This document shows positions 16,791 through 25,157 of a stretch of 64,000 nucleotides of DNA, piece by piece. Source of the stretch: Spirosoma sp. KCTC 42546 (GTDB lineage: Bacteria; Bacteroidota; Bacteroidia; Cytophagales; Spirosomataceae); contig NZ_CP041360.1 of assembly GCF_006965485.1 (NCBI RefSeq), forward strand, positions 4,878,501-4,942,500, in the 5' to 3' direction. How positions within the stretch are numbered: the stretch's first letter is position 1; every line of letters begins with the position of its first letter. The notes beneath the pieces are model-generated. The model saw nothing but the letters and a program-made list of their open reading frames with translations. It searched no databases and was not told where the DNA came from. Both the position numbers and the translations under genes were made by a program.

Positions 16791-17273
16791 ATGGAAGCTC
16801 AACCCAGAGGAACCGTGCCAACTTTGTATGAATGGGCCGGTGGTATGGAAAACTTTGAAGCCTGGACGGACTTATTTTACCAGCGCGTTCATCAGGATCC
16901 AATCCTGGAACCCGTCTTTCGGGGTATGTCCAGCGATCATGCCCGGCACGTGGCTCATTTTATCGCCGAAGTATTTCGTGGACCAACCCAATATAGCAGC
17001 GAGGAAGGTAGCCATTATGAAATGATTCACAAACACCTGGGAAAGCACTTGACTGAGGTTCAGCGCAAACGCTGGATTGAGTTAATTCTGGATACAGCGG
17101 ATACTGTTGGTCTGCCCGACGATCCGGAGTTTCGCTCGGCTCTGGTTGGCTATCTGGAATGGGGTTCCCGATTGGCGGTCATTAATTCAAAAGAAGAATC
17201 AGTTAGTGAGCCAGTAGACGCGCCAATGCCAACCTGGGGTTGGGGAGAAACAGGTGGGCCTTATATTCCATAA
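16791..17273 (+). CDS. Group II truncated haemoglobin
   Basis: From ATG 16791 the protein has 160 residues. It starts with a YEWAGG segment, has the FY pair in the B helix (F29, Y30), a His-rich F-helix region (H76, H80, H82, H86) and Trp95 in RKRWIEL, matching the G8 Trp of group II (HbO-type) truncated globins. The C-terminus adds about 25 residues ending WGWGETGGPYIP, a tail often seen in this subgroup. The protein binds heme and O2 or NO; roles include oxygen sensing and NO or peroxide defence. It follows ald but is separated by a terminator. Confidence 0.88.
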   Translation: MEAQPRGTVPTLYEWAGGMENFEAWTDLFYQRVHQDPILEPVFRGMSSDHARHVAHFIAEVFRGPTQYSSEEGSHYEMIHKHLGKHLTEVQRKRWIELILDTADTVGLPDDPEFRSALVGYLEWGSRLAVINSKEESVSEPVDAPMPTWGWGETGGPYIP

Positions 17274-17284
17274 GTAGTCCTTTT

Positions 17285-18784
17285 TTAAGGTATACACTGC
17301 TTTACGGTTTCTTCATACGCAGGCGATACATACAAATTGTACCCTTTTAGCCGAAGTACTCGGTAAGGCTGATGCATAGGCAAAGACTTACGAAGTCCCT
17401 GCATGTCATCTATAGGGATTAAAGCTATATCGGCAGGGCGATAGTGTTTACCCGTTGGCCAAATTTCATACTGGCGATGAAAGTAGGGTACCAGAAAATC
17501 GAAGACGAACACGTTAGCGTCGTGGGGCAGTTTATCAGCCAGACACTGAACAACCGTTATATCGCTGGGCTGAAGGTAAATCGGATTTTTATCACTTGAA
17601 TAGTACCCTCGGAAGGTACGCAACCAGTCTGTTACCGATGGAAAGTCAGGGCGAGTTAGGTACAGTATAGGGACCTGAACGATAAATAAACCCGCTCCTA
17701 TCAGCCAACTCGTTGCTGGTTGAATTGGCAAAATCTGATCGGCAAACAAACTGGTGAGTATGGTAAGAAAGGCTACCGAAAATGCCCACAGCAACACAAA
17801 TCGGGGTGGCCATGTAAGGGATACCAGATAAAATAGGGGCTGATCGTAATAGTGAACACTTTGCACGAAATTAAGCATCGTAAGAACTAGTACCCCAATG
17901 CCCCACAACAAAAATAAGCGACCTGTAAAACGATCTCTCAATCGGCTCACCAGCAGCCCCAGCAGTCCAACAATCGGCGATACCAATAGTACAGACTGTC
18001 CAAGTAGTACTAGCATCTGACGCCAGAACGCCCTCTCTCCGATATTCCTGCTCAGCAAACTAAGGGCAATTTGCAAACGGGGTTCAGCAAAATTGTTTTT
18101 ATAGCCTACCCAAATCATACCGACTAAAAAGATAACTACCCAACCGACAGCAATCAACCAAAATCGTCCCTGTAGCAACCAATTCCATAAAGATGCGCCA
18201 GGTCGTTTCCGTATCAATTGCAGGCCTTCGTAGGCCAGATGAATCAAAGCCGCTAGTACCGCTCCATCTTCTTTCACCAGTACAATGGCCAGTCCGGCAA
18301 TAACAGCCCAAAGCTTCCTTTTGCCCAGTAACGCCAGCGCAAACAGTAAGGCAAATGGCAAATAAGTCAATTCGGTATGCCAGCCAATAGTAGGGTGATC
18401 ATTAAGCCAGAATGAGACTGGGCCTAACAAGATCACCAGAACAACTACATAACGGATCCAGGGAGTTACCTGACGTCGATAAAGATGTTCAGTGACCCCT
18501 ATATAGCTGATCAGTAACAGACTTACCTGAACAGCAAATAAACCGTATGCACCAAATGCCCGGCATAGCGGCCCCCAAAGTAATACCGTATAATAATTAT
18601 GGATTTTGTGATGGTAGCCCCAAATATTCTCATACATGAACGGTCGGCCATCCATCCAGCTACGCGACATCTGCACAAAGGCATACATATCATTAAATGT
18701 GTAGCCAAGCGCCTGAAAACGTACTACTTTAAGAAAGAAAAATCCAATTAATATAACCCCAACTATATACGTTAAACGATACAT
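17285..18784 (-). CDS. Multi-pass membrane protein, GT-C/DUF2079-like
   Basis: The protein has 499 residues from ATG 18784 (MYRLTYIVG). About eleven membrane helices are predicted, with an acidic residue in the first periplasmic loop (YTFNDMYAFVQMSRSW) and a soluble C-terminal domain of about 100 residues containing NVFVFDFLVPYF. This topology is that of GT-C glycosyltransferases and DUF2079 proteins. The VKEDGA motif in the middle occurs in DUF2079. The gene is convergent with the truncated haemoglobin and divergent from the methyltransferase-GT2 fusion, which suggests a shared role in surface glycan or lipid modification. Confidence 0.6.
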   Translation of the reverse strand: MYRLTYIVGVILIGFFFLKVVRFQALGYTFNDMYAFVQMSRSWMDGRPFMYENIWGYHHKIHNYYTVLLWGPLCRAFGAYGLFAVQVSLLLISYIGVTEHLYRRQVTPWIRYVVVLVILLGPVSFWLNDHPTIGWHTELTYLPFALLFALALLGKRKLWAVIAGLAIVLVKEDGAVLAALIHLAYEGLQLIRKRPGASLWNWLLQGRFWLIAVGWVVIFLVGMIWVGYKNNFAEPRLQIALSLLSRNIGERAFWRQMLVLLGQSVLLVSPIVGLLGLLVSRLRDRFTGRLFLLWGIGVLVLTMLNFVQSVHYYDQPLFYLVSLTWPPRFVLLWAFSVAFLTILTSLFADQILPIQPATSWLIGAGLFIVQVPILYLTRPDFPSVTDWLRTFRGYYSSDKNPIYLQPSDITVVQCLADKLPHDANVFVFDFLVPYFHRQYEIWPTGKHYRPADIALIPIDDMQGLRKSLPMHQPYRVLRLKGYNLYVSPAYEETVKQCIP

Positions 18785-18949
18785 ATATCTACACAAGACA
18801 ACTTAAAATATATGCTACCCCTATTCACATCATAAGTAGCAACAAAATCACAATTAAACATACATTAAAATAACTGGTTTTAAATAAATTTACGATTCAG
18901 TGCCTCTAACAGGAATCGTCCTCAGCCAACTATTACTGCACAGTAACTT

Positions 18950-20332
18950 ATGAATGGCCCTCAACGCGTACGATGGATTCAACGAAATCAATATTATTAT
19001 ACATGTCTGCTCGATTTTCTAAATCACACGATTCCACAGCAAAGCTCAGTACTGGAGATTGGTTGTGGAACGGGCTATGTCCTTGATAAGCTATTACCCT
19101 CTCGGGGTGTTGGAATTGATATTAATCCAGAATTGATTGAGTATGCCCAACAAGCCTATCCACAGTATACATTTCATACCCTGGATGCCAAACAGCTCGA
19201 CACACTTGAGGACACATTCGATTATATCGTCCTTAGCGATACGATTGGCTCATTCGACGATGTACAACATGTATTTGGCAAATTACATACAGTTTGTCAT
19301 CCAGGCACACGAATCGTTATTACCTATAAGAATTTCCTCTGGACACCGGCCTTAAATCTGGCAGAAAAGGTAGGACTCAAAATGCCTGAACAGCGCCAGA
19401 ACTGGCTGGATAAAAGCGACATTACTAATCTATTAGACATAGCTTCTTTAGACGTTGTACGAACGGGTCGAAAAGTACTTATGCCCCGCTATGTTCCACT
19501 CTTCTCCTGGTTGATGAACCGCTATGTGGTCAATTTGCCTTTATTTAATCAACTAGGCCTTTTTACGTTTATAGTTGCCCGGAGCATGCACAATTTAAAA
19601 CCTGCGTCAGAGTATAGTGTAAGCGTGATTGTACCAGCCCGGAACGAAAAAGGGAATATTGAGGATATCGTTCGTCGAACACCACACATGGGACGACATA
19701 CCGAACTTATTTTTGTAGAAGGCAACTCAACCGACGATACTTGGTCTGAAATCCAGAGAATTACCCAAAAATACGCTCAGGAACGAGATATAAAATGTGT
19801 ACAACAGGAAGGGAAGGGCAAAGGGGATGCCGTCAGAAAGGGATTTGGCATGGCCACCGGAGACATACTTATGATCCTGGATGCGGATATGACCGTACCC
19901 CCAGAAGACCTGCCTAAATTCTTTGAGGCCGTTGCTAACGGGAAGGGCGAATATATTAATGGCACGCGATTGGTGTACCCCATGGAGAAAGAAGCCATGC
20001 GAACCCTTAATCTGATTGGCAATAAGTTTTTTTCGATTGCCTTTTCCTGGATACTAAACCAACGTATCAAAGATACACTTTGTGGTACCAAAGTGTTAAC
20101 AAAAGAGAATTATGAGCGACTTATTGCTAACCGGTCATATTTCGGTGATTTTGATCCCTTCGGCGACTTCGACCTTATTTTTGGGTCCGCAAAGCTTAAT
20201 CTTAAGTTCGTTGAAATTCCGATTCGTTATCGCGCCCGCACCTACGGAGAAACCAATATTTCCCGTTTTAAACACGGATGGTTACTCATAAAAATGACGT
20301 TTTTTGCGCTGAATAAAATCAAATTTATTTGA
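18950..20332 (+). CDS. Fusion of SAM methyltransferase and family 2 glycosyltransferase
   Basis: The protein has 460 residues in two parts. Residues 1-215 are a class I SAM-dependent methyltransferase, with motif I VLEIGCGTGYVL at about 34-45 and an acidic loop GIDIN. Residues about 224-460 are a GT2 domain with SVIVPARNEKGNIEDIV, EGNSTDDT and the DxD-type ILDADM, plus the conserved CGTKV near the end. The ATG at 18950 gives a complete methyltransferase N-terminus. One polypeptide could therefore glycosylate and methylate the same lipid-linked or polysaccharide substrate; that is inference. The gene is divergent from the GT-C-like membrane protein. Confidence 0.88.
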   Translation: MNGPQRVRWIQRNQYYYTCLLDFLNHTIPQQSSVLEIGCGTGYVLDKLLPSRGVGIDINPELIEYAQQAYPQYTFHTLDAKQLDTLEDTFDYIVLSDTIGSFDDVQHVFGKLHTVCHPGTRIVITYKNFLWTPALNLAEKVGLKMPEQRQNWLDKSDITNLLDIASLDVVRTGRKVLMPRYVPLFSWLMNRYVVNLPLFNQLGLFTFIVARSMHNLKPASEYSVSVIVPARNEKGNIEDIVRRTPHMGRHTELIFVEGNSTDDTWSEIQRITQKYAQERDIKCVQQEGKGKGDAVRKGFGMATGDILMILDADMTVPPEDLPKFFEAVANGKGEYINGTRLVYPMEKEAMRTLNLIGNKFFSIAFSWILNQRIKDTLCGTKVLTKENYERLIANRSYFGDFDPFGDFDLIFGSAKLNLKFVEIPIRYRARTYGETNISRFKHGWLLIKMTFFALNKIKFI

Positions 20333-20353
20333 GCGTATACACAGTGACGGAAG

Positions 20354-20641
20354 CTACATATTCTGCTCCACTAATGCGGTCCACTCATCGGCCAGGGACC
20401 CATCAAAAAACGGACTACCTGCCCGACGATACCAGTAGTTGGCATTGAAACGATCACCTTCTTTACGATGGAGGTACGCATGAAGCCGATCATAGGCCTG
20501 TGTACCTTCCCGACTTTGAGCAATGGTATGAGCAGCCTCCCAATCATCCTTGGCATCATACCAAAGTCCCTGTAAAACCGGGTGTAAATTGGACGGTGGC
20601 TGTGGCTGCGAGAGCGAAGCCATAAACTGATCGACAGTCAT
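20354..20641 (-). CDS. Conserved hypothetical protein, 95 aa
   Basis: The small soluble protein has many aromatic residues. The central pattern LQGLWYDAKDDWEAAHTIAQ and then YDRLHAYLHRKEGDRFNANY and WYRRAGSP looks highly constrained, with Trp, His and Tyr at regular positions in predicted helices. Similar proteins occur across bacteria as uncharacterised genes, as far as I recall. No function can be given. It is convergent with the fusion gene and lies downstream of the DUF3298-like lipoprotein gene on the same strand. Confidence 0.65.
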   Translation of the reverse strand: MTVDQFMASLSQPQPPSNLHPVLQGLWYDAKDDWEAAHTIAQSREGTQAYDRLHAYLHRKEGDRFNANYWYRRAGSPFFDGSLADEWTALVEQNM

Positions 20642-20729
20642 TTTTAGTAGGATTTATCGACTAGTGAATCGGGTAATCAGAATTCAATGAGCGGGGAAAC
20701 GGTTGCTCTCCCCTACTTGGCCACCTGCT

Positions 20730-21527
20730 TCAGAGCCAATCATCGCGAAGTATACCATTGAGTTTTTCGTACGGAACAGTTACCTGAATTGGCCCAACGG
20801 CATAAGCCGCAATTTCGTAGGGATTATAATAGAAAACCAAGCCATCGCGGCTTGTTCCAACATTGGCAGGCAAAAAGAAATGGCCATCGCGCAAAAAATA
20901 GCCCTGTTCTTCTAAATTAGCCTTTGGTAATAAATTTTGCTGCTGCCGAAATTCCTTTTCGAGTACCCCTAGCAAAGCCGTCGTATCGGCAATCATATCA
21001 TTTAGGGTTAACATCCGGCCTGTTTCCCGGTCGAATGTATAAAAGGACAAGCTGGAATTTGGGTGAGCACCGCCGGTATAGGCATAGGTCTCGATTTTAA
21101 CCGTGAGTGCTTTGGGACTCGCATGAACCGTATCAGCTTTGGTTTCAAGTTCCCAGCAACCACCCAAACTCCCCATCTCTTTCCGCACAGCTTCATAATC
21201 AGTAGCAAACAAGGAAGCCGCTGTAGCCAGATCTGTACGGGCACCCGGATGGCTACCCACTGTAGCACTATCAAGCCAGCCAACTACGCTGTTAACAGCC
21301 AATAGACGCAGACTATCGTTAATTTTCCGAGCGCCTTCTGTATCATCTTTCAGCAATACGTAGGATACGTCTACATCAACGCCGGTATTACTCGTCGTAT
21401 CACAACGGGTTGAACCAGCAAAGGTGTAATGCTGCCGTTCTAAAGCCGGTGGTTCCGAATTCGTTGAGTTACAGGCAGAAAAAAAACCAATTATTCCGAA
21501 AAGTAATGTTGCAACAAGGTACTTCAT
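20730..21527 (-). CDS. Lipoprotein with DUF4163/DUF3298-like (RsiV-type) domains
   Basis: From ATG 21527 the protein has 265 residues. A lipoprotein signal peptide ends with FFSAC, so Cys19 should be lipidated. The middle carries the DUF4163 (PdaC/RsiV N-terminal) pattern with Y-x-G-G-A-H-P (AYTGGAHPNSSLSFYTFDRE). The end carries the DUF3298 block (GLVFYYNPYEIAAYAVGPIQ). Such proteins bind glycans or lysozyme in some species. Here it is likely an outer- or inner-membrane-attached periplasmic protein of unknown ligand. It lies just downstream of a LytTR regulator gene but is separated by about 85 nt. Confidence 0.8.
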   Translation of the reverse strand: MKYLVATLLFGIIGFFSACNSTNSEPPALERQHYTFAGSTRCDTTSNTGVDVDVSYVLLKDDTEGARKINDSLRLLAVNSVVGWLDSATVGSHPGARTDLATAASLFATDYEAVRKEMGSLGGCWELETKADTVHASPKALTVKIETYAYTGGAHPNSSLSFYTFDRETGRMLTLNDMIADTTALLGVLEKEFRQQQNLLPKANLEEQGYFLRDGHFFLPANVGTSRDGLVFYYNPYEIAAYAVGPIQVTVPYEKLNGILRDDWL

Positions 21528-21612
21528 GAAGAGTAAATATGGCAATTACAGGAAATGGGTAGTTAACCAGTTAATGGACAGATTAATAACCATTTACATC
21601 GAATTACCGCTA

Positions 21613-22347
21613 CTACAAACTTAGCAAATCTTTAAACCGAATTGCCTGTCGGCGGCTAATTTCAATTTTATCTCCTCCGCGTAAGGTTACGAGCAAGCCC
21701 CCGCTAAACCAGGGTTCAATTTTCTCGATCCATTGCAGGTTGATGATGTGTTTTCGGTTAGCCCGGAAAAATGTAGCTGGGTTGAGCCGATCCTCAAGCG
21801 CGTTTAGCGACTTAAGTACCAACGGTTTCTGATCATCAAAATAGAGCCGGACATAGTTTCCCATCGACTCAAACAGTCGCACTTTCCCTAATTTCACAAA
21901 CCAGCATTTTTCACCGTCTTTCACGAAAACCTGATCGTTTTCGCCCAGAATTTTTGACGATAGTCCTCCCGATGTACCCGACGCTTCAGGTACGTGCTGT
22001 TCTTCTTCTACCCGATGAATAGCCTCTGATAATCGAGCGAGTTCAACCGGTTTGAGTAGATAATCGAGCGCATTGAATTCGAATGCCTTAATAGCATACT
22101 CATCAAAAGCTGTTGTAAAGATAACCTCAGGCGTTTTGCCTTCGATAGACTGCAGTAACTCAAATCCATTTTTGCCCGGCATCTGAATATCCAGAAACAG
22201 AAGCTCCGGTTCCAGCTCTTCAATCATGGGTAAAGCCTCATCCGCATTGGCGGCTTCACCTATAATCTGAATTTTTGGAAAGTTTTCGAGCAGCCTACGC
22301 AGTTCATTACGGGCTAAACGTTCATCGTCAATAATCAGGGTTTTCAT
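21613..22347 (-). CDS. LytTR-family response regulator
   Basis: The protein has 244 residues. The receiver domain covers about 1-115, with D53 as phospho-acceptor (LLFLDIQMPGKNG), acidic residues IDDE at the start, and K in YLLKPV. The LytTR DNA-binding domain covers about 140-240 (FFRANRKHIINLQWIEKIEP and then a basic end ISRRQAIRFKDLL). It is encoded downstream of a LytS-type kinase (22418-23557), so the two form the second such pair in the window. Confidence 0.93.
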   Translation of the reverse strand: MKTLIIDDERLARNELRRLLENFPKIQIIGEAANADEALPMIEELEPELLFLDIQMPGKNGFELLQSIEGKTPEVIFTTAFDEYAIKAFEFNALDYLLKPVELARLSEAIHRVEEEQHVPEASGTSGGLSSKILGENDQVFVKDGEKCWFVKLGKVRLFESMGNYVRLYFDDQKPLVLKSLNALEDRLNPATFFRANRKHIINLQWIEKIEPWFSGGLLVTLRGGDKIEISRRQAIRFKDLLSL

Positions 22348-22417
22348 ATAAGCTTGAAAAGTAAGTACAGTGCAAGGGAGTAAACTAAAGAGGCTTTTTA
22401 CTAGTCAATAGTACCCT

Positions 22418-23557
22418 TCATCGCTCCGGCGACTCGGTCTTAACTTTTTCCCGTCGGAACATACCCTCCGACTGAGCAGGAATGGTTATTTCGGCACACA
22501 CAGTGGGGCCGTCGTCAGGCGATCCCAGGCTATGGTTTTCATCTTCCTGAAAAATATGAAACTGAGCCTCGGCTCCGTAAAGCAATTCGAGTCGTTGGGC
22601 TGTGTTGGCCAGTCCAAAGCCACCCGATGCTTTTTTATCGCCTAGTACACCCGTATTCCGAATAATGATATGCAATTTATCCGGTCCATCGTCACGACTT
22701 AGAATACTGGAGCGAACCTCAACAAATCCACCTCCTACAGCGGTTGAAACCCCATGCTTAATCGCATTTTCAACCAGCGTTTGCAGCATCATGGGCGGCA
22801 CCTGCCAGAAAAGAGTTCGACCATCAAGGTCAATATGCGACCGGAGCCGGTCTTCATAGCGTACTTTTTCAAGGGCTAAATAATCTTCTACCGTTTTGAT
22901 TTCTTCGCGTAATTCAACCGTTTTTCGTCGATCGGCGAGTAATGAATTCCGAAGCAGGTTCGAGAGCTGGGTGATGCCCTGCTGCGCTTTTGTCGGATTT
23001 TCATACACCAATGCCCGGATACTATTCAGAGCATTGAATACAAAGTGCGGGTTCAACTGCGAGCGTAATACTTTAGCCTCTGTTTCGCGGATATTCGTTT
23101 TGAGCAGGATCTTCTCTATTTCGGCATTCCGGTTTTCCTCAAAGTAATGATAGGCCGTATAACTCAGCACCCAGGTAAGCATAATTTTACCAAAGTTCAT
23201 GATGTAGCCGATCACTAACCAGGGTTCATCGACCATATGCTCCGGAACCAGGATTCTATCAACTGGCAGGTTTAACATGGTCATAATCACGGCCATGACA
23301 AAAACTGAAAGCAACACCCGAGGGGCCAGACGAAAAAATGGTAAACGCACCCAATTCCAGCGTCGAATCATGAGCCGATACAGGTGCGTTAGGGTTATAC
23401 CCAGAAATATATTCGTAATGGCTAAGTACAGCGTATCCGGGTCAAAGCCATCCTCCAACAAATAAGCCGTATACTCTACGGCAATGAAGAGCGACCAGCC
23501 AAATAGCTGACAAATCCAATATACTTTCTGCTTCGACATTCCCATTTCATTACTCAC
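22418..23557 (-). CDS. LytS-like sensor histidine kinase
   Basis: The 379-residue protein has about four membrane helices in the first 140 residues and a coiled segment. The His_kinase block follows (LRSQLNPHFVFNALNSIRAL; the His in NPHFVFN is the phosphorylated residue), then an N-box (LVENAIKHG) and a G-box (GGFGLANTAQRLELLYG). Several ATG codons lie close together (23557, 23545, 23539); the first is used here, but the third (MSKQKVYW) is equally possible. It should phosphorylate the adjacent LytTR regulator. Confidence 0.9.
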   Translation of the reverse strand: MSNEMGMSKQKVYWICQLFGWSLFIAVEYTAYLLEDGFDPDTLYLAITNIFLGITLTHLYRLMIRRWNWVRLPFFRLAPRVLLSVFVMAVIMTMLNLPVDRILVPEHMVDEPWLVIGYIMNFGKIMLTWVLSYTAYHYFEENRNAEIEKILLKTNIRETEAKVLRSQLNPHFVFNALNSIRALVYENPTKAQQGITQLSNLLRNSLLADRRKTVELREEIKTVEDYLALEKVRYEDRLRSHIDLDGRTLFWQVPPMMLQTLVENAIKHGVSTAVGGGFVEVRSSILSRDDGPDKLHIIIRNTGVLGDKKASGGFGLANTAQRLELLYGAEAQFHIFQEDENHSLGSPDDGPTVCAEITIPAQSEGMFRREKVKTESPER

Positions 23558-23684
23558 CTATTACAAGGCAATTAGCGAATATACGATCTTGGGCTCGCAG
23601 TTATCGAGTCGCAGTTATCAGTGGATATATACATGGATTATCGGCCGATGTCGGCTGTTAACTGGTAACTGATAAAATCAATGT

Positions 23685-24323
23685 TCACTGCATAAGCGCC
23701 AACGTTAGTAGGTGCGCCGTATCATTAGCCAGCTCAATTGTGAATTGGGCCGACGAGTAGTCATACGAAAGCTTATAAAGGCATAGATTACTGTGTTCAA
23801 ACTGGTCCATTTTTGCAAGCGGCAAATTCGTGATCCAGCAGAGAAGAATCCGCATAGCCCGTCCATGCATAGCCACCAACACAAGTTCTTCCTCTGGGTG
23901 TGAGAGAATGGTATCCATAGCCACTTTCTGCCGATCAGCAACCTGCTCAGGGCTTTCGCCTTTATCGGTGGCCTGATCCGTATGGCCTGACTCCCAGGAT
24001 TCAATTAAGGCCCGGTAATATTCATTATCTAAATTACCAGGTGCTTTCCCTTCCATAGTGCCCCAGCTAATTTCGTTCAGGCCAGTAAGCTTTTCATAAG
24101 GCAAGCCCAGTTCGATAAATGGTTCAACGGTTTGGTAGGTGCGTTTTAGCCCTGAAATATATATTTTAGTGAACGGCACGTGTTGATAGGCCTGGAAAAA
24201 TGCCTGTGCTTGCGCCTGTCCCATCTCGTTGAGGTCCGAATCGACCCCACTACCTTGTACTATTCCCCGCCGGTTATAGTCGGTTTCGCCGTGGCGAATC
24301 AGATAAATTGTTTTTTGTGCCAA
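23685..24323 (-). CDS. Histidine phosphatase family protein (phosphoglycerate mutase-like)
   Basis: The protein has about 212 residues. The catalytic RHGETDYN motif is at 10-17, with H11 the phosphorylated His, and the second His appears in AMHGRAM. The TTG at 24323 is chosen as start: it puts the RHG motif at its normal place about 10 residues in, and a -7 box lies at 24369-24376. That box makes the first ATG, further upstream, fall outside the transcript. The family includes phosphoglycerate mutases, alpha-ribazole phosphatases and fructose-bisphosphatases; the substrate cannot be set. Confidence 0.85.
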   Translation of the reverse strand: MAQKTIYLIRHGETDYNRRGIVQGSGVDSDLNEMGQAQAQAFFQAYQHVPFTKIYISGLKRTYQTVEPFIELGLPYEKLTGLNEISWGTMEGKAPGNLDNEYYRALIESWESGHTDQATDKGESPEQVADRQKVAMDTILSHPEEELVLVAMHGRAMRILLCWITNLPLAKMDQFEHSNLCLYKLSYDYSSAQFTIELANDTAHLLTLALMQ

Positions 24324-24368
24324 GCCTATTCCCCTTGCCAAACGGCATTTTTTTCCAAATTTGAGCCA

Positions 24369-24376
24369 CAAAATTA
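24369..24376 (-). promoter_or_regulatory. -7 element TAATTTTG of the histidine phosphatase gene
   Basis: This is an exact TAnnTTTG match on the minus strand. It predicts transcription from about 24364 and supports the internal TTG start at 24323. Confidence 0.5.
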
Positions 24377-24478
24377 CACAAAACACGGCATTTAGTTAGT
24401 TCAAGTTTTAAGTTTCAGGCATACTATTTCATATTGTCGATGATAAATTTGAACCTTTGACCGTTAACCCCAACAGAC

Positions 24479-24895
24479 ATGAAAACTGGCTTTGACCTGA
24501 ATGCGCTTGACTTTATTCATACAGATTCGCTTGGCAAGCATCTAGGCATTGAGTTTACAGAAGCAGGGGAAGGCTATTTGATGGCCCGAATGCCTGTTGA
24601 CAAACGCACCCAACAGCCCTTTGGTATTTTGCATGGGGGGGCGTCTGTCGTACTGGCAGAAACCCTGGGCAGCGTTGCCTCTTGGATGCTGTTAGATGAC
24701 CCGAACACCCAGCGGGCCGTCGGCCTTGAAATTAATGCGAATCATTTACGGGCCGTACGGGAAGGCTGGGTGTATGGCCGGTGTACGCCGATCCACACAG
24801 GCCGCACCACCCACGTATGGGATATCCGCATCACCGACGAGCAGGGCAAGCTTATATGCATAAGCCGACTCACGGTTGCTGTGATTAAGGGGTAG
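24479..24895 (+). CDS. Hotdog-fold thioesterase, PaaI/MenI-like
   Basis: The protein has 138 residues and a single hotdog fold. The motif FGILHGGASVVLAETLGSVA contains the HGG and catalytic Glu of the 4HBT-II/PaaI group, which includes 1,4-dihydroxy-2-naphthoyl-CoA hydrolase (MenI) and phenylacetyl-CoA thioesterase. It hydrolyses an acyl-CoA in the cytoplasm. A MenI role fits bacteria that make menaquinone, but no men genes lie nearby. A -7 box TAAATTTG is at 24444-24451. It is divergent from the phosphatase gene. Confidence 0.87.
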   Translation: MKTGFDLNALDFIHTDSLGKHLGIEFTEAGEGYLMARMPVDKRTQQPFGILHGGASVVLAETLGSVASWMLLDDPNTQRAVGLEINANHLRAVREGWVYGRCTPIHTGRTTHVWDIRITDEQGKLICISRLTVAVIKG

Positions 24896-25157
24896 CTAAC
24901 TAGCCACTTTTAGTAATTGTTACTAAAAAAAGAGTGATAAATACACCGAGTTCATGATCCAATCTGGATAGGGGCATGCTCTGGCCTTTTTGGCGTACAA
25001 AATGAATGAACTAGCTTTTGAAATCAAGTGAAGTAAATCCTGAAAAATCCGTTTCTTATTTAGTACACCTTGCAAAGACGGCTTAATTTAAACCGTTTTC
25101 CCGGCCCTTTCCGTACCTTCGCGCTCCCAACGAACTGTCCTCAATAACGTAACCAGT

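Noticed and set aside
23685..24386. Upstream ATG at 24386 as the start of the histidine phosphatase
   Set aside because: It would add about 21 residues unlike the family and lies upstream of the likely transcription start.
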